Program-made: the position numbers and the translations under genes
In this document: positions 10,945 to 25,036 of the stretch, piece after piece
Layout of the letters: every line of letters starts with the position of its first letter
Numbering within the stretch: position 1 is the first letter of the stretch
The notes under the pieces: generated by a model
What the model saw: the letters and a program-made list of their open reading frames with translations, nothing else
Database searches by the model: none
Told to the model about the DNA's origin: nothing
Source of the DNA: Megaleporinus macrocephalus
Lineage: Eukaryota > Chordata > Actinopteri > Characiformes > Anostomidae
Assembly (NCBI GenBank): GCA_021613375.1
Contig: CM038710.1
Span: 31,850,695-31,914,694 of the forward strand
Direction: 5' to 3'
Length of the DNA stretch: 64,000 bases

Positions 10945-11090
10945 AATAGCACATGAGCCGCTGGGCGTCAGCTCACCTTTTAAAACACAGTTGAATGTAT
11001 TTTGAACTGCAGTAACAAACATAGTTATTATGGTTAAAGTTAAAATTATATTATATCAATGCCATATGCAAGAAATCACAACTTAATACC
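10945..11090 (+). repeat. Repeat copy without the Tc1 insertion found at 14903
   Basis: AGCACATGA, then TTGAATGTATTTTGAACTGC and AGTAACAAACATA, match 14846-14902. The sequence then continues GTTATTATGGTTAAAG, resembling 15441-15465 on the other side of the Tc1 element. The TA at 11032-11033 is the unoccupied target. Confidence 0.6.
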
Positions 11091-11340
11091 ACAACAGACC
11101 ACAATCTTCTAAATATATTCTGGCAATTAAATATATTACGGCAATTGATCACAGTGCATATGTGTTTTTTGGCTTCACCTGCAGTGCAGTAAGCAGAAGT
11201 ACCTATATACTGCCGTTCCCCTCTGTGTGAGGTTCTAAAACTTAAAACTTCAACTCAATTCTTTTCTTTCTTGTGCTACTTCGATCGCTCTTTCTGTCTC
11301 CCTCTTTCCCACTCCCTCTTACTTTCTATATTTCTTCACT
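11091..11340. other. Unassigned AT-rich stretch
   Basis: No recognisable feature between the repeat copy and the CT microsatellite. Confidence 0.4.
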
Positions 11341-11378
11341 CTCTCTCTCTCCCTCTTTCTCTCTCTCTCTCTCTCTCT
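11341..11378 (+). repeat. CT microsatellite
   Basis: CTCTCT run with a few CCCT and TTTC interruptions. Confidence 0.85.
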
Positions 11379-12392
11379 TGCTCCCCTTTGACTCCAGCTG
11401 TTATCTTCAAAGCACCCCTCTTCAGAAAGCTGCTCCTGCATTAAAGATGTTAACCTTGGAGACATGCTAACTGGCTGCAGGAGAAGGTTCTGGCATTACG
11501 ATGAAGTATGGTATATTACACCGTGTGATACATTTTTCATATGCAGAGGCATTCAACCCCAGAGAAGGCTCATGCACAGAGTCAGAGTAGGAAATTGTAG
11601 CGCTTTGGTCAGAACTCACAGACAGGCAGCTCTGTGGGGCTTCAAATCACACAATCCATGGATCTGAATCACTACATTTAAATCCGCTACAGTGCATGAC
11701 AGAGCAGGGCCGGACTGGGACCTGAAAACGGTTGCAGGTATAATCCAAAGTAAAGCTATGAGAATAATACAGTATAACAAAAAATCATGTTTATTTTGTT
11801 TTGCTGCTCCATCAGCACTGGAACGCGGATGTACCCCATGACCTTTTCTGTGGCACATTATGAAAGGCAGGAGTATCTGTTTGTGTTATCTTATGAAAGA
11901 CCACCTATCAAGGACGTAACAAATAGCTCATCCAAGGTCGTATCAATTATTGCAAATGGAACTCGCTGGACTGCAATTCAGCCTGAGATTGTGTTGACTC
12001 GTGTTAGATTTATGGCAATGAGGGTGAAAGCAAACCTGCCGAATCTGTTCCTCTCCCTCTTGCTTGCCACTCAAACAAATTGAAGCAGGATTAATGGGTA
12101 AACTAAACTCCTACAGAATACAAAAAAAGGCTTCCAAAGTTTGCAACATCGTGTGCTATACTCTAGGTGTAGCTATATGTTTTCTCAGGTTGTAGGAAAA
12201 AATAGTTTTGGCTCTAAAATCTGATTGGCTGAGCCATATTTGAAGGGAATTACTGAACTAGTTGAAACTGCAGATTCACAGTTATAACATTTAGATATTT
12301 AGTCCTATATACAAGATTAGTGTTACAGTCTTTTTACACCCAGGGCATCAATTAATATAGTAGTAAGTCAAATGAAGACAAAACCATCATGC
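11379..12392. other. Mostly unassigned; possible worn hAT end at about 11706
   Basis: CAGGGCCGGACTGGGACCTG at 11706-11725 resembles a terminal repeat used by some fish hAT elements, but no partner end was found. The rest has no recognisable coding or repeat signal. Confidence 0.35.
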
Positions 12393-12602
12393 ATATCATC
12401 GCTATCCAAAGAAAAACATGTATTTCCATTTTTGTTGATTTTATTTTTTTACATTATTTGAGCCCGACAGCTGCTCTTTATATTGTGTGAAAATTTTATC
12501 ATGAAAAGAACAAGGGACATGTTCTAATTTGGCTTGGAAAAATATTCTGGTTTCATTGATTTACATTGAAGAGAAGACTGTTTATGTTCTCTTCTGTAAA
12601 GT
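12393..12602 (+). mobile_element. TA-flanked miniature transposon, copy 2
   Basis: The left end ATATCATCGCTATCC and internal GAAAAACATGTATTTCC, ATTGTGTGAAAATTTTATCATG and TTGGCTTGGAAAAATATTC match the family at 16615-16866. The right terminal repeat is not recognisable. Confidence 0.65.
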
Positions 12603-13510
12603 TAATAATAATATAAAATTTTTAACTTTTTCTGTGTTTTTTTTTTAGTCTCAGAGAACCTAAACATGTTCTTTCTTCATCATAAAGTTAATCTTGTTTC
12701 TCTTTGCCACAATGTACTTATACAAAGCCAAATGTAATAAATGTCTGGTGTATTTCACCATATTTCTTACCCCGCACTGTAAACTATGCAGTCTTAATTT
12801 TGTTTCCGTTTGCATTTTCTAACCAATCACAAGGCTGACGTATCTGGCCCCGCCCACACAAAACAGTGTCAGAGTGTAAGAAACTTAAGGTGCTGAAGCT
12901 TACCCAGCATTACCAAATGCTACAAGCGCCACCACCTGTATGTTGCTTGAACTGTCGCCAGTTAATTCCTTTACTCGTTAACCAACTTTGTTTATTCCTC
13001 CATTAATTGAATCATTACTTGCTTTATCCATCTGTTTATCTGATCCATTGTGCATTGCTTTGTCTGTCAGTACTATAATTTTCTTCTATCAAACTGCTAC
13101 CACATACAATTTGGTTATTGACTTTAGTTCTGTATGGGAGGCAGAGCAGTCTAGGAATGTTGGACAGAGAGCTGTCAATCAAGTTGCTCATTAGCCACAC
13201 CCACGCAGTTCTCCGATAGGTCTGACCAGTGGTTTTTTGAACAGTGGTTAGTCTTAATAATTTAAAATTCTCAGCCATTTTTTTTATTGAGTTTGTATTA
13301 ATTTCACTATGTAGAATTCAAAAGCTTTGGCTTGAACAGTTATTGTTAATGTAGCTCCAAAGCGTGTTAGTCTTCCACTCCATCTTTTGTAGCTTGACTA
13401 AACTCAGCCTACATGTTTAACAATTGTAACAGTACTAAATACAAGTTTCATTTTCATTCCTTACACCTTTAGCTTCTAGATTTGTGACTCATATTTGAAT
13501 GATAAATGAT
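12603..13510. other. Unassigned stretch
   Basis: No exon, RNA or element recognised. Short open frames lack recognisable motifs. Confidence 0.4.
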
Positions 13511-14815
13511 CAAGGGTGTAGAATTAGCATGGACGGAAGTGACGCAACCCCACCAATATCCAGTAATTATTGAATTGTCCCCACCAATAATTTGATCCCC
13601 TCCAAAAAAAAAATAAATTACCCGATCTGTCAATGTCTCACTAACCTAGAGGTGCAGAAAGGGTTAAATCACATTCTCTAACACATATGGCCAGTGTGAT
13701 TGGCTGTGTCTTTCCCTGCTGTCACGTGAGACTGTGTAGCTACGTTTGGTTGTTAGCAGTGCTGAAACTGGAAGGAGAACTTTCCAGTCATATGAGACTT
13801 AATGGTGTGTCTGAAATCGCACCCTAGTTACCATTTAGTGTTCTATACAGGGTGTCAGCTGTTTTGTAGAGTTGTCCAAAGTGGACAATTAGATTCCCTG
13901 GATAGTTCACTATATCCTTACCCACAATGCACCGTAAAACTAGTGGACAACCGACGTACAATACTTACAAGTTGACACCCCACAATGCATAGTGGTTTCT
14001 TCGGAAAGTTTGTCGTCCTAATTACCTGTACTGTCTTCCTCACTGCTCCCCTATATAGTGTTCTACATAGAGCAGTCTATGTAGTGAACAGGGAACGAGT
14101 TAACGAGTGGACCATTTCAGACACCCTTACTGGGCAAGACTCAGGTGGGAGACACATGGGTGTCTAAAGCGAGTGAGGATGGCAGCAAAAAATAAGAGGG
14201 TGGGCATAAGGAGCTATTTTTCAAAGAAACGTGTAAGTCTAATGAAATGAGTCCATTATAACGTTAATGACGATGCTAGGCTTTGGCGCACAGCATACAG
14301 CAGGCTAGCATCGTCTGTAGCTGTGAATAACATGGTTTGCAAATGAACTGCACAACAAACTACCACCTCTCAGTTCTCTTACAGTCTCCCAGAGTAGCAT
14401 GTCAGTTGTAACTCTCTCTGTCAGAGATCTGTTTCAGTTGCACTATGGCTAAGATAAAGTTAATAAGTGTTTAGCTTTGAACTCATTGCTTGTGCTTTCA
14501 CTGTCACAGAGAGCTTAGTTTCTGTGATTGTTACTTTGTTGGTTTTGTGGAGATTATGCAGCTCCATCTACTTTTATTATTGCTGATGCACGTTTCATTT
14601 GCGCTATGGCTGAAGTAAACTGAAGTCTAAACTACTTCTCTGTCAGTCATTAGTGTAACAGTAATTTAACGTTATATAATTCATGAATTAAATTAAGAAT
14701 TGTTATTCAGAATAGTTAAAAAATGCATAGAATTGGGGTGAGGTTGGGGTGGCGCGGCTCTTGGGATAGATTCATAGGTCCCCACCAATGTCAAGAGCAA
14801 ATCTACGCCATTGGT
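13511..14815 (+). mobile_element. Nonautonomous DNA transposon with inverted ends, carrying another element
   Basis: The left end CAAGGGTGTAGAATTAGC and the reverse complement of the right end (CCAATGGCGTAGATTTGC) form an inverted pair of about 18 bases. ACCCCACCAATATC on the left recurs as CCCCACCAATGTC on the right. The interior has no intact frame. A second element (13804-14129) lies inside it. A clear target duplication was not found, so the limits may shift by a few bases and the superfamily is open. Confidence 0.55.
13804..14129 (+). mobile_element. Miniature transposon nested in the 13511-14815 element
   Basis: The left end GGTGTGTCTGAAATCGCACC and the right end (reverse complement AAGGGTGTCTGAAATGG) are inverted. 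Internal TAGTGTTCTATA and CTATATAGTGTTCTACATAG pairs give a foldback structure. No coding capacity. The TSD is unresolved. Confidence 0.55.
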
Positions 14816-14902
14816 TAAAGTTGTATTCTATCGTACCACGTTACAGCACATGAACACCAATTAAAACTGTTGAATGTATTTCGAACTGCAGTAACAAACA
14901 TA

Positions 14903-15438
14903 CACTACTGCTCAAAAATTTAGGATCACTTTAGAATTTCATTTCATGCAATTTTCATGCAATTCATGCAATTTTCATACCATTCACAAACAATATTGTC
15001 TATTTCACAGTTAATTTAAGTGTATCAGATGATTTTTAAAGAATAAACATGTTTGTATTAAAGCCTATTTTTGTATAGAGGCTTATTTTGCATATAGTCC
15101 TATTATCAGCAATTCTCAGTCCTCTGTCTAAATCTCCTGGTACGGCCGCCAATCCAAGTTAAGGATGTTATTGGGCTAATTGGTTGTTAGGACACTCTTG
15201 CTCAATTGTGATGCACAGCTGAGAAACAATACACTAATAAGTGAGCATAAAAGGGAGAACAACATTCTAGTTTAGTTTAGTATCTGAAGCATCAGCAGTT
15301 GATGGCTTGCTGACCGACTCAAAATGGCCAGAAAGAAACAACTTTCTTTAGAGACCCGTCAGTCCATTGTTGTGTTAAGGAAGGAAGATACTCCACTGAA
15401 AACAAGAACATTTCACTGTGATCCCAAACTTTTTAGTG
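14903..15438 (+). mobile_element. Tc1/mariner deletion derivative (536 bp) with TA duplication
   Basis: The left end CACTACTGCTCAAAAATTTA then GGATCAC, and the right end (reverse complement CACTAAAAAGTTTGGGATCAC, lightly gapped), are terminal inverted repeats. TA lies immediately outside both ends (14901-14902, 15439-15440). A transposase N-terminus survives at 15324-15405. The catalytic domain is missing, so it could only move with transposase from elsewhere. Confidence 0.75.
15324..15405 (+). pseudogene. Tc1-like transposase N-terminal remnant
   Basis: The frame opens MARKKQLSLETRQSIVVLRK, resembling the start of the paired DNA-binding domain in Tc1 transposases (M-x-R-K-K-x-L-S followed by R-x-x-I/V-V-x-L). 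After about 27 codons it runs straight into the right terminal repeat, so the rest of the DNA-binding region and the whole DDE domain are deleted. The frame continues to 15551 only by chance readthrough of terminal and flanking sequence. Not functional as a transposase. Confidence 0.65.
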
Positions 15439-15500
15439 TAATCATTATGGTAAATGGTAAAAGTAAATATATTGGCTTGTCATGTGCCATCATCTGTGGC

Positions 15501-16614
15501 AGAGCAAGTATAAGTAGCATAAGTAGATCAGAGTTCACTTTCGTGCTTTGAGAAACTCTTGGATTGTGCTAACACACGTACTCTTACAGTGATGAGCACT
15601 AGTCTTGTATGCCCATCTGCAACAAATGCTTGTGAACATCCATTTTATATGAGCCTCCATAATTCAGAATTATTAAGAAAGTGGTGTTGATGTTGAGTGT
15701 GTTTATGGGTTTTCTTCTATGGGGTTGTCAAGCTGATCCTGCATTTGCTGCTTATTTTTGCTGTACCTTCACCGACTTCACAAAATACTGCACAAAATAA
15801 TTACACGGTGAAGAAGCAAACAAAGTCATTCAGAGTAATGTAATGTAAAATGTTCTGTTCTAAAGAAACCTACAAAGTCAGAATTGTTCACAGAGGTAGT
15901 GATAGGAACCAGACATCTGACGTGTTTAATAAACCCCCTCACAAGGAGTTATTACACAGAATAGTTACAAATATGTTGCCTGAGGGATAAAACAGTGCTT
16001 TGCAATATTCTTTAGATAAGGCTTTGACCTAAATTGTATTTTTGAAATCATTTATGTTGGGGAGTTATACAAAGTGCCTCTCAGAACTGTTTTACAATTC
16101 AACAATACACATAAAAACTCAGAAGACACGTGGAGGTGTACTGTGGAAAATGATATGACTTGCAATGGGGACATCATGACCCCTGGTTCCTATCAGCCCC
16201 AGTTTTTAGAAATCTGAATCTGTTTCTCAACAATAAACCGCTTTGCATCAAGGCACTTTGAATAACTGTTTATGTCTAAACCACCAAATTATGCAGTAAT
16301 TTAGAAAAATTGGTAGAAGCTGATTTTTCTGTATTTTCGTACTATTTTTGAAGTGGTAGTGACCAATTTCATTTTTATTTGTGTGAGATAATGCTACTTT
16401 GAGAATTTTCCTCCTTTTAACTCTTATGCTTGAACCACTCATTCTACGTAGTCAATCAAACTTGCATCTGACAGTGTTAGCTTACAGTTCAGAATATAAT
16501 ACTGTATCCCACTACAGGCTGGCACTGGCTCTGAGAGACTCTAGAGGCGTGTCTATGCAGACAACCACACATAAAGGCTCATGATAGGCACACGGCCACT
16601 AAGAATGGGACTGT
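15501..16614. other. Unassigned stretch
   Basis: No repeat family, exon or RNA gene recognised. Confidence 0.4.
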
Positions 16615-16866
16615 ATATCGTGGCTGTCCATTGAAAAACATGTATCATTTTTGGCGATTTTGACTTTTCTGCATTATTTGAACATGCCAATGGTCGTTTA
16701 CATTGTGTGAAAATCTTATGATGAATGGACCAATAAAAGTGCTCTAAAATAGCTCAGAAAAATTTCTGGTTCCATTGACTTCCATTGAAAGTTATGTATG
16801 TTTTTGGTCTCCCCTGTAAAGTTTCAATTTTGGAGATACTCGTTTTTCATTGGACAGCGGCGATAT
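16615..16866 (+). mobile_element. TA-flanked miniature transposon, copy 3 (complete, 252 bp)
   Basis: This is one of the best-preserved members. The left end ATATCGTGGCTGTCC and the reverse complement of the right end (ATATCGCCGCTGTCC) form an imperfect inverted repeat of about 25 bases, 22 matching, extending through TGAAAAAC. ATAT at both edges is compatible with TA duplication, which would suit a Tc1/mariner-type element, but this is inferred. Interior landmarks: CATTGTGTGAAAATCTTATG, ATGAATGGACCAATAAAAG, TTCTGGTTCCATTGACTTCC. Confidence 0.75.
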
Positions 16867-17110
16867 GTTGTTTATTGTCGCTGTTTGTTAGTTTAAGTTA
16901 TGTGTGCATGTTTTATGTACCAGAGTGTGATATTATTGTGTGAGTGTTTTGTGTTTGTGGTTGGTCATCATCATAGTGAACTGTGTGGGTAATAGTAACC
17001 TCGCAGAGGGGTTCATTTCCTTGTTTGTCTGTCTATCTTGTGAGTCATTAAAGAACACTTCTCATGATAGAGTCATGGCCTCGTGCCCCTTACTCTCTGC
17101 ACACGCTGTG
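16867..17110 (+). repeat. Possible LTR or LINE 3' end fragment
   Basis: A GT-rich segment with an ATTAAA signal at about 17047, followed by CCTCGTGCCCCTTACTCTCTG and GCTGTGATATA. This resembles the layout of the 3' parts of the LTR-like units near 1.4-1.9 kb. No matching boundary was found. Confidence 0.3.
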
Positions 17111-20046
<2,936 letters not shown>

Positions 20047-20086
20047 CACTCTTACACAAACACCATCGCTGGGGATTGGGGGGTGG

Positions 20087-20220
<134 letters not shown>

Positions 20221-20223
20221 TTT

Positions 20224-20352
20224 TTATTATATCTTTTTTTATCTTTATCTATTGGTGAATAGAGGAACAGCAAAGTAAGAATTTCATTGTACAGTGTAAC
20301 TGTCTGTTCTGCTGTACATATGACAATAAAACTCTTGAATCTTGAATCTTGT
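20224..20352 (+). mobile_element. LINE 3' end fragment with CTTGAATCTT tail, copy 2
   Basis: It matches 9655-9766: ATCTATTGGTGAATAGAGG, AAGAATTTCATTGTACAG, CTGTACATATGACAATAAAA, then CTCTTGAATCTTGAATCTT. The repeated CTTGAAT marks the true 3' end. The AATAAA in the motif may be the polyadenylation signal. The upstream side is replaced by the AT microsatellite. Confidence 0.7.
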
Positions 20353-20701
20353 GCAACACAAAACAGCAGCAGGCTTTGCAGGTAAAGGGCAGATACAGTG
20401 TTAGTGTAGAATATACAAGAATTCCTCTAGACAATAAAAATGCAGGCCGCTATTCATACCACAACCTCAAAACGGTTTGCCTTTATTTTACAATAAAGTC
20501 CACGAGAAGTGGCCCTGGTAACTAACAGACGCGTGAGGTTGAAGAATGTCCTGAAAATGTTTGGAAGCGAAGCCGTATAAAGTGATGTCGAGAGGCGTGA
20601 GAAAAATTCCACTGCGCTAAAAGATTTGAACAGTGCAAACAGCCTTGCTCCAGCGAAGCGTGTCTGGTACATGTGATTAAAATCATTTCATTCTAAGCCC
20701 T

Positions 20702-20704
<3 letters not shown>
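20353..20704. other. Unassigned stretch
   Basis: Moderately GC-rich, no recognised feature. Confidence 0.4.
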
Positions 20705-20762
<58 letters not shown>

Positions 20763-20764
20763 CT
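20705..20764 (+). repeat. CT microsatellite
   Basis: About 50 bases of pure CT then CTAT units. Confidence 0.9.
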
Positions 20765-21571
20765 CCCTGTAAGGTTTGTGTCCTTTAGCACTGAGAGGAG
20801 AGGGAAGCGATGGGGGATTGAAGTGCAGTTGAGGAGAGGTGAAGGAGGACAGGCACTGTTAGGATCTCAGGTATTATGCTAGGCTGATTTTCTCTCGGCT
20901 CTGGAGCTGGAGATGAAATTTCTGCTTGCCTGGCAGTAACGCGGCGACAGATTACTCTCCTCAAAAAGAGACCTGTGCCTTGTTTCTGAATGACAAGCAA
21001 AAGATGAAAAGCTTGGGCTTTGCTGCTTCTGAGGAAAAGCATTTAAAGTGCAGAGAAAAATATCCCCAAATTTCACATTATAAAAGTTTCCCTCGTATGT
21101 TTGGGAATTAGGAGTGAAATGAACATCTAATGAAGTGAGCTCTACTTCTCGCGCTGCACCTGAGAGGACTGTCAGGTGGCTCGGGTGTGTGTGGATGTAC
21201 AGTCGAGTGCTTCTGGTCATAAAGAACATGGGTTTGTTGATTTAGTTACAGTTAAAAGTTGAATATCGAGAGTTCAGTCTGTACAATTAACAGATTATGA
21301 ACCTCAAACCCTGACATCTCCTCCTTTTAAAACCTGCATTCTGTAACAGGCTAGACTCTTTCTATATCTATATACCCAAAAGTTACATACAACAACAAAG
21401 TAACAGCGACAAAAGTGGTAGACTATGTAGGGAAGTCTACCGTTCCAGGCTATGAAGGCAGTGTCGGAACTCAACAGTCTATGGGCATGGTTGATGTTGA
21501 TCTGAAGCTGGCTTCAAGTCAAATGTCCTGATCCATGTTGAATGCTGCAGCTTGTACATACTCCAGTATGT
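20765..21571. other. Unassigned stretch
   Basis: No element recognised. Several frames of 60-116 codons on both strands show no motif. Confidence 0.4.
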
Positions 21572-21575
21572 AACT

Positions 21576-21824
21576 TGTAACGGTGGTTTTGCATATGTTG
21601 TGTACTACTGCGCATGCGTGCGGGAGCTGTAGCTCTCTGTGCGGGACGGTGAGCTGGTTGTGTGATGTCCTCCAGTCTGTTGTGCCTACACTGAGTTATC
21701 CGGACAGTAATGGTGAGAAGCGATGGTGACTTGTGCCATTAAATACGTCTTCCACCCCGCACGGAGTGTGTCCTGTGTGTTTCCCCTGCTAGCTCCACCA
21801 CCACATGCTTTTTCAACCATTACA
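21576..21824 (+). mobile_element. Short solo LTR (249 bp) with 4-bp duplication
   Basis: It begins TGTAACGGTGG and ends CAACCATTACA, giving the inverted TGTAA...TTACA termini typical of LTRs. It is flanked by AACT on both sides (21572-21575, 21825-21828). The interior has an ATTAAA signal near 21740. No internal domain is present. It is a different family from the LTRs at 1026-1893. Confidence 0.6.
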
Positions 21825-21856
21825 AACTGCTGCACCATTTAAGGTGGAATGGAAAA

Positions 21857-22132
21857 TTTGCGGCGGCATGGTGGTGTAGTGGTTAGCATTGACGCCTCAC
21901 AGCAAGACAATCCGGGTTCGATTATTGGGCCACACTGTTCTGTGTGGAGTTTGCATATTCTCCCCGTGCTTGAGTGGGTTTCTTCCCACATGTCCAAAGA
22001 CATGCATGTTAGATTGATCAGTCACTGTAAATTGCCTGTAGGTGTGAGTGTTGGTCAAGTGATGGACTGGTGAACTGTCAATGATGTACCCCGCCCTCGC
22101 TTGATGATGCTGGGATTGACAATTTTTATTAT
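21857..22132 (+). mobile_element. tRNA-derived SINE, copy 1
   Basis: It opens with an RNA polymerase III promoter: A box TGGTGTAGTGG (21872-21882) and B box GGTTCGATTAT (21915-21925). The body has the widespread fish sequence CTGTGTGGAGTTTGCATATT and CAAAGACATGCATGTTAG. It ends near TGATGATGCTGGGATTG with its terminal repeat tail missing. Confidence 0.75.
21872..21925 (+). promoter_or_regulatory. Polymerase III internal promoter of the SINE
   Basis: The A box at 21872-21882 and B box at 21915-21925 have tRNA-like spacing. Both are close to consensus. Confidence 0.6.
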
Positions 22133-22314
22133 TATATCTACTGAAAACACATTTTAAATATGCAATTCCTGTTCTTTTATTAAATTTAATAATTTAGGTA
22201 AAAATATAAAACATAAAACGTGACCTGTTCAAAAGTTATTTGATATTTTATACATATTTTTCCAAAATGTTAATATCAGCAAATAATTAGAAAATTAATA
22301 TTTGCAGAAAATGT
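22133..22314 (+). repeat. AT-rich repeat, copy 1
   Basis: CTGAAAACACATTTTAAATA, TTTATTAAATTTAATAATTT, TTTGATATTTTATACATA and AATATTTGCAGAAAA match 23123-23300 in the same order. It lies between two SINE segments. Confidence 0.7.
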
Positions 22315-22432
22315 GATGGACTAGCAACCTGTCCATGGTGTACCCTGCCTTCGCCTGATGATGCTGGGATTGGCTCTAGTCCCCCCACCCCGTGACCCTG
22401 ACTAGTAGAAGATAATGGATGGATGGATGGAT
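22315..22432 (+). mobile_element. SINE 3' segment with GGAT tail
   Basis: GTGATGGACTAGCAACCTG to GATGATGCTGGGATTG repeats 22053-22115, then continues through GACCCTGACTAGTAGAAG to an ATGG tandem tail. Because it overlaps the first copy rather than continuing it, it is a second, 5'-truncated copy. Confidence 0.65.
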
Positions 22433-22436
22433 AGAA

Positions 22437-22682
22437 AACAAACAGGACAAACCAAGCAAAACAGAGCTAAACAAACAACTACAGCATAATCCTGACATAA
22501 GATTTAAAAAAAAAAAACAGTGTTAGGGTTAGGGGAACACAGACTGAGAACAGGTGAGGGGTATAACAAGAGGGCGGAGACAAGAAGAAGCGCATGATCA
22601 GAACAAACACAAGCACATGGAACATCACAGGAGAATGTAAACAAAGACATAGACAGACAAGAAAAAGGAAGATCTTGACATT
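22437..22682 (-). mobile_element. LTR-like unit fragment, copy 3
   Basis: Its reverse complement starts TGTCAAGATCTTCC and shares TTTGTTTACATT, GATGTTCCATGTGCTTGTG and GTCTCCGCCC with 1026-1414 and the reverse of 32666-33050. The part after the polyadenylation region is missing where it meets the SINE tail at 22432. Confidence 0.55.
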
Positions 22683-23122
22683 AAGATCCTGGATAACTTT
22701 AATTTAGAGTTGTTAGCTTGCTCAGCACATTTCACTCCAGACAGTTTCTCAAACTTTGGACAATACTAAAGCTACGCTCAGCATTTAGCACTGGAGAGAC
22801 TGAGGAGAGGAGAAATTCCAAGTTTGTTAGAATCACAGCCTCAAATGCAGTGGAGTTCATCCACTGTTTGACGGTTGAAGCAGATCATCTTAAACTAAAG
22901 GTTTTATAGCGACTAACTAATTTGTGTTGATGTTGAGATTCAAAGCAAGTATCTAGTATAGGTAATGTTAGTTAGTAGCAAGTCTTAAGTAACAAATGTT
23001 AGCATAACTACCATATAGTTTGAAAAACTGGCTTATTACACAAAGTTTGTTTTAACGTCACAGTGTCTCCTGCTAAACCAGCAAATCAGGGCACAGTTTG
23101 TTATGCTTAAACTGTGGTACAA
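22683..23122. other. Unassigned stretch
   Basis: No element or exon recognised. Confidence 0.4.
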
Positions 23123-23305
23123 GTAACACATCCCCTGAAAACACATTTTTAATATACAATTACTGTTCATTTATTAAATTTAACATATAAGGTAAAAATA
23201 AAACATGAAATGTGGCCTGTTGTTTGATATTTTATACATATTTTTTCATATTTTCATTATCAGCAAATAATTTGAATATTAATATTTGCAGAAAAATGTC
23301 ATATT
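23123..23305 (+). repeat. AT-rich repeat, copy 2
   Basis: Ordered matches to 22133-22314 over about 175 bases at roughly 80-85% by eye. Confidence 0.7.
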
Positions 23306-23910
23306 TAGGATTGTTGTTTGTAAAGGACATGGCTTTTTATTTGCAATTAGAAAATCAGAGGGCACCGAATAGGTGAAAAAGTCCTCCCTGGCCATGTGTG
23401 TTCCTCATAGAGGCCCATAATTTAATTAGATCGGTTAATATAGGATTTCATTGATCCCCAGAGGAAGAAGCAGTGCATTCAGGACAATCCATAGGCACAA
23501 GAGTACAGTTAGAGTATACAGTTTCAGATCATTTAAGAGCTAAAATAAATAATTAAAGACATGAATATGACCGTTGTCATATCAACTGCATGATGAATGG
23601 ACCAATAAATAAGGTTCAAAATGACCTGAAATAAAATGGTTCTTCATGAACGTTTAGCAATTGATGTTATCTTGGGCAGTAACAAAAGCATGATGTAATT
23701 CAGTATTAATCATTTCTCATTCATAGCTCATTTAAACAAACAGAGAGGTTATGCCCAAAGGAAGGATACTACACTTTCAATTCAGATAACATACCTTTTG
23801 TTGTTTTATCATTTCTTGACCAAAAAAATCTCAGAAACATCAGAAGTGTGTGTGTGTGGCATGTATTTTTATAAATATCTATAACCACAGCTTTGTGGAA
23901 GCATTACATA
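23306..23910. other. Mostly unassigned; miniature-transposon fragment inside
   Basis: 23565-23645 (GTCATATCAACTGCATGATG, then AATGGACCAATAAATAAGG) resembles the middle of the TA-flanked miniature family. The remainder is not recognised. Confidence 0.4.
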
Positions 23911-24672
23911 CAGTCTATCTGGAAAGTATTTACAGCGCTTCACGTTTTCCACATTTTGTTATGATACAGTCTTATTCCAAAATGGATTCAATTCATTTTT
24001 CCTTCAGCATTCTACACACAATACCCCATAATGACACAGTAAAAAAGGTAAACATGAAATGCATTGAAACGTATTAAACAATAAAATCAAATGTACATAA
24101 GTATTCACAGCCTTTGCTCAATACTTTGTTGAAGCACCTTTGGCAGCAAATACAGCCTCAAGTCTTTTTGAGTATGCTGCTGTAAGCTTGGGACACCTAT
24201 TTTTGGGCAGTTTCTATCATTCTGCTTTGTAGAGCCTCTTAAGCTCCATCAGGTTGGAGTCAAGTCAAGAGTCAAGAAGCTTTTATTGTCATTCCATCTA
24301 CGTACAAGTAAACAGTGGAGTGAAATTTCCTTCCTCCAGGTACAACATGGTGCAACTTAGAACAAAGAGTAAACGTGCATACACAGGTTTAACTAGAAAC
24401 AATAAATACTACAAATTAACAGAGATTAGACACAATAAACAAACAGGACAGTGCAGGAGAGTGCAGTTCTGAACATGAGGTAGTGAATAAAGTGCAGAGA
24501 TATTTAACATACTGTGATTTGTGAGTTATGCTGTCAGATAACATACATACACACAGCAGTTACTAAGGTGGTACTTGGTAGAGGTAGAAGTAAACAGTGT
24601 AAACAGTGACAGCAGCAATGTTTCAGACAGTGCAAGTAGAGCATCAAAAGAAGTGTATGTGTAAGTATAGAG

Positions 24673-25028
24673 CAGGGGTATTTAATTAGAAGTCAGTAAG
24701 GTCCAGTTAGAGGAAATTTTCTCAAGCCAGGGTCCAGACCATCATAATTTCTAACTTATGATTCAGTGCCATACCCTGTATACTGGAGTAGCCTAGTATC
24801 AGCATCTTATACCATCAGCTACTGAAAGACAAACAAATAACACATACTGTTCAATATATTTCAACAATATTTTCTGTTTAAATGCTGAACTAAATCAATT
24901 ATTTATTTTTATATTCATTTCTGGTCAAAACAGCCGGGTTTCACTGTCAACTTTCCTTTTTAGAGCATGTTGTTCTTTCTCCAACCTTCTTTACTTTCTG
25001 ACCGCGGTCCGCCTATAAGTGACCTCTG
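24673..25028 (-). mobile_element. Nonautonomous hAT element (356 bp) nested in the LINE copy
   Basis: The left end CAGGGGTATTT and the reverse complement of the right end (CAGAGGTCACTTATAGGCGG) are hAT-like termini. Target duplications are GTATAGAG (24665-24672) and GTATAGAT (25029-25036), 7 of 8 matching, the 8-bp size diagnostic of hAT. It is related to the fragment at 9785-10250. Internal blocks correspond to the transposase 5' region, out of frame. Confidence 0.8.
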
Positions 25029-25036
25029 GTATAGAT

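Larger units (their letters stand above)
14846..15500 (+). repeat. Repeat copy interrupted by a Tc1 derivative
   Basis: 14846-14902 matches the left part, and 15439-15500 resembles the right part, of the uninterrupted copy at 10945-11090. The Tc1 derivative sits between them at a TA. Confidence 0.55.

Noticed and set aside
21857..21930. Genuine tRNA gene
   Set aside because: The A and B boxes are present but the flanking sequence continues as a known SINE body and an acceptor stem does not form convincingly.
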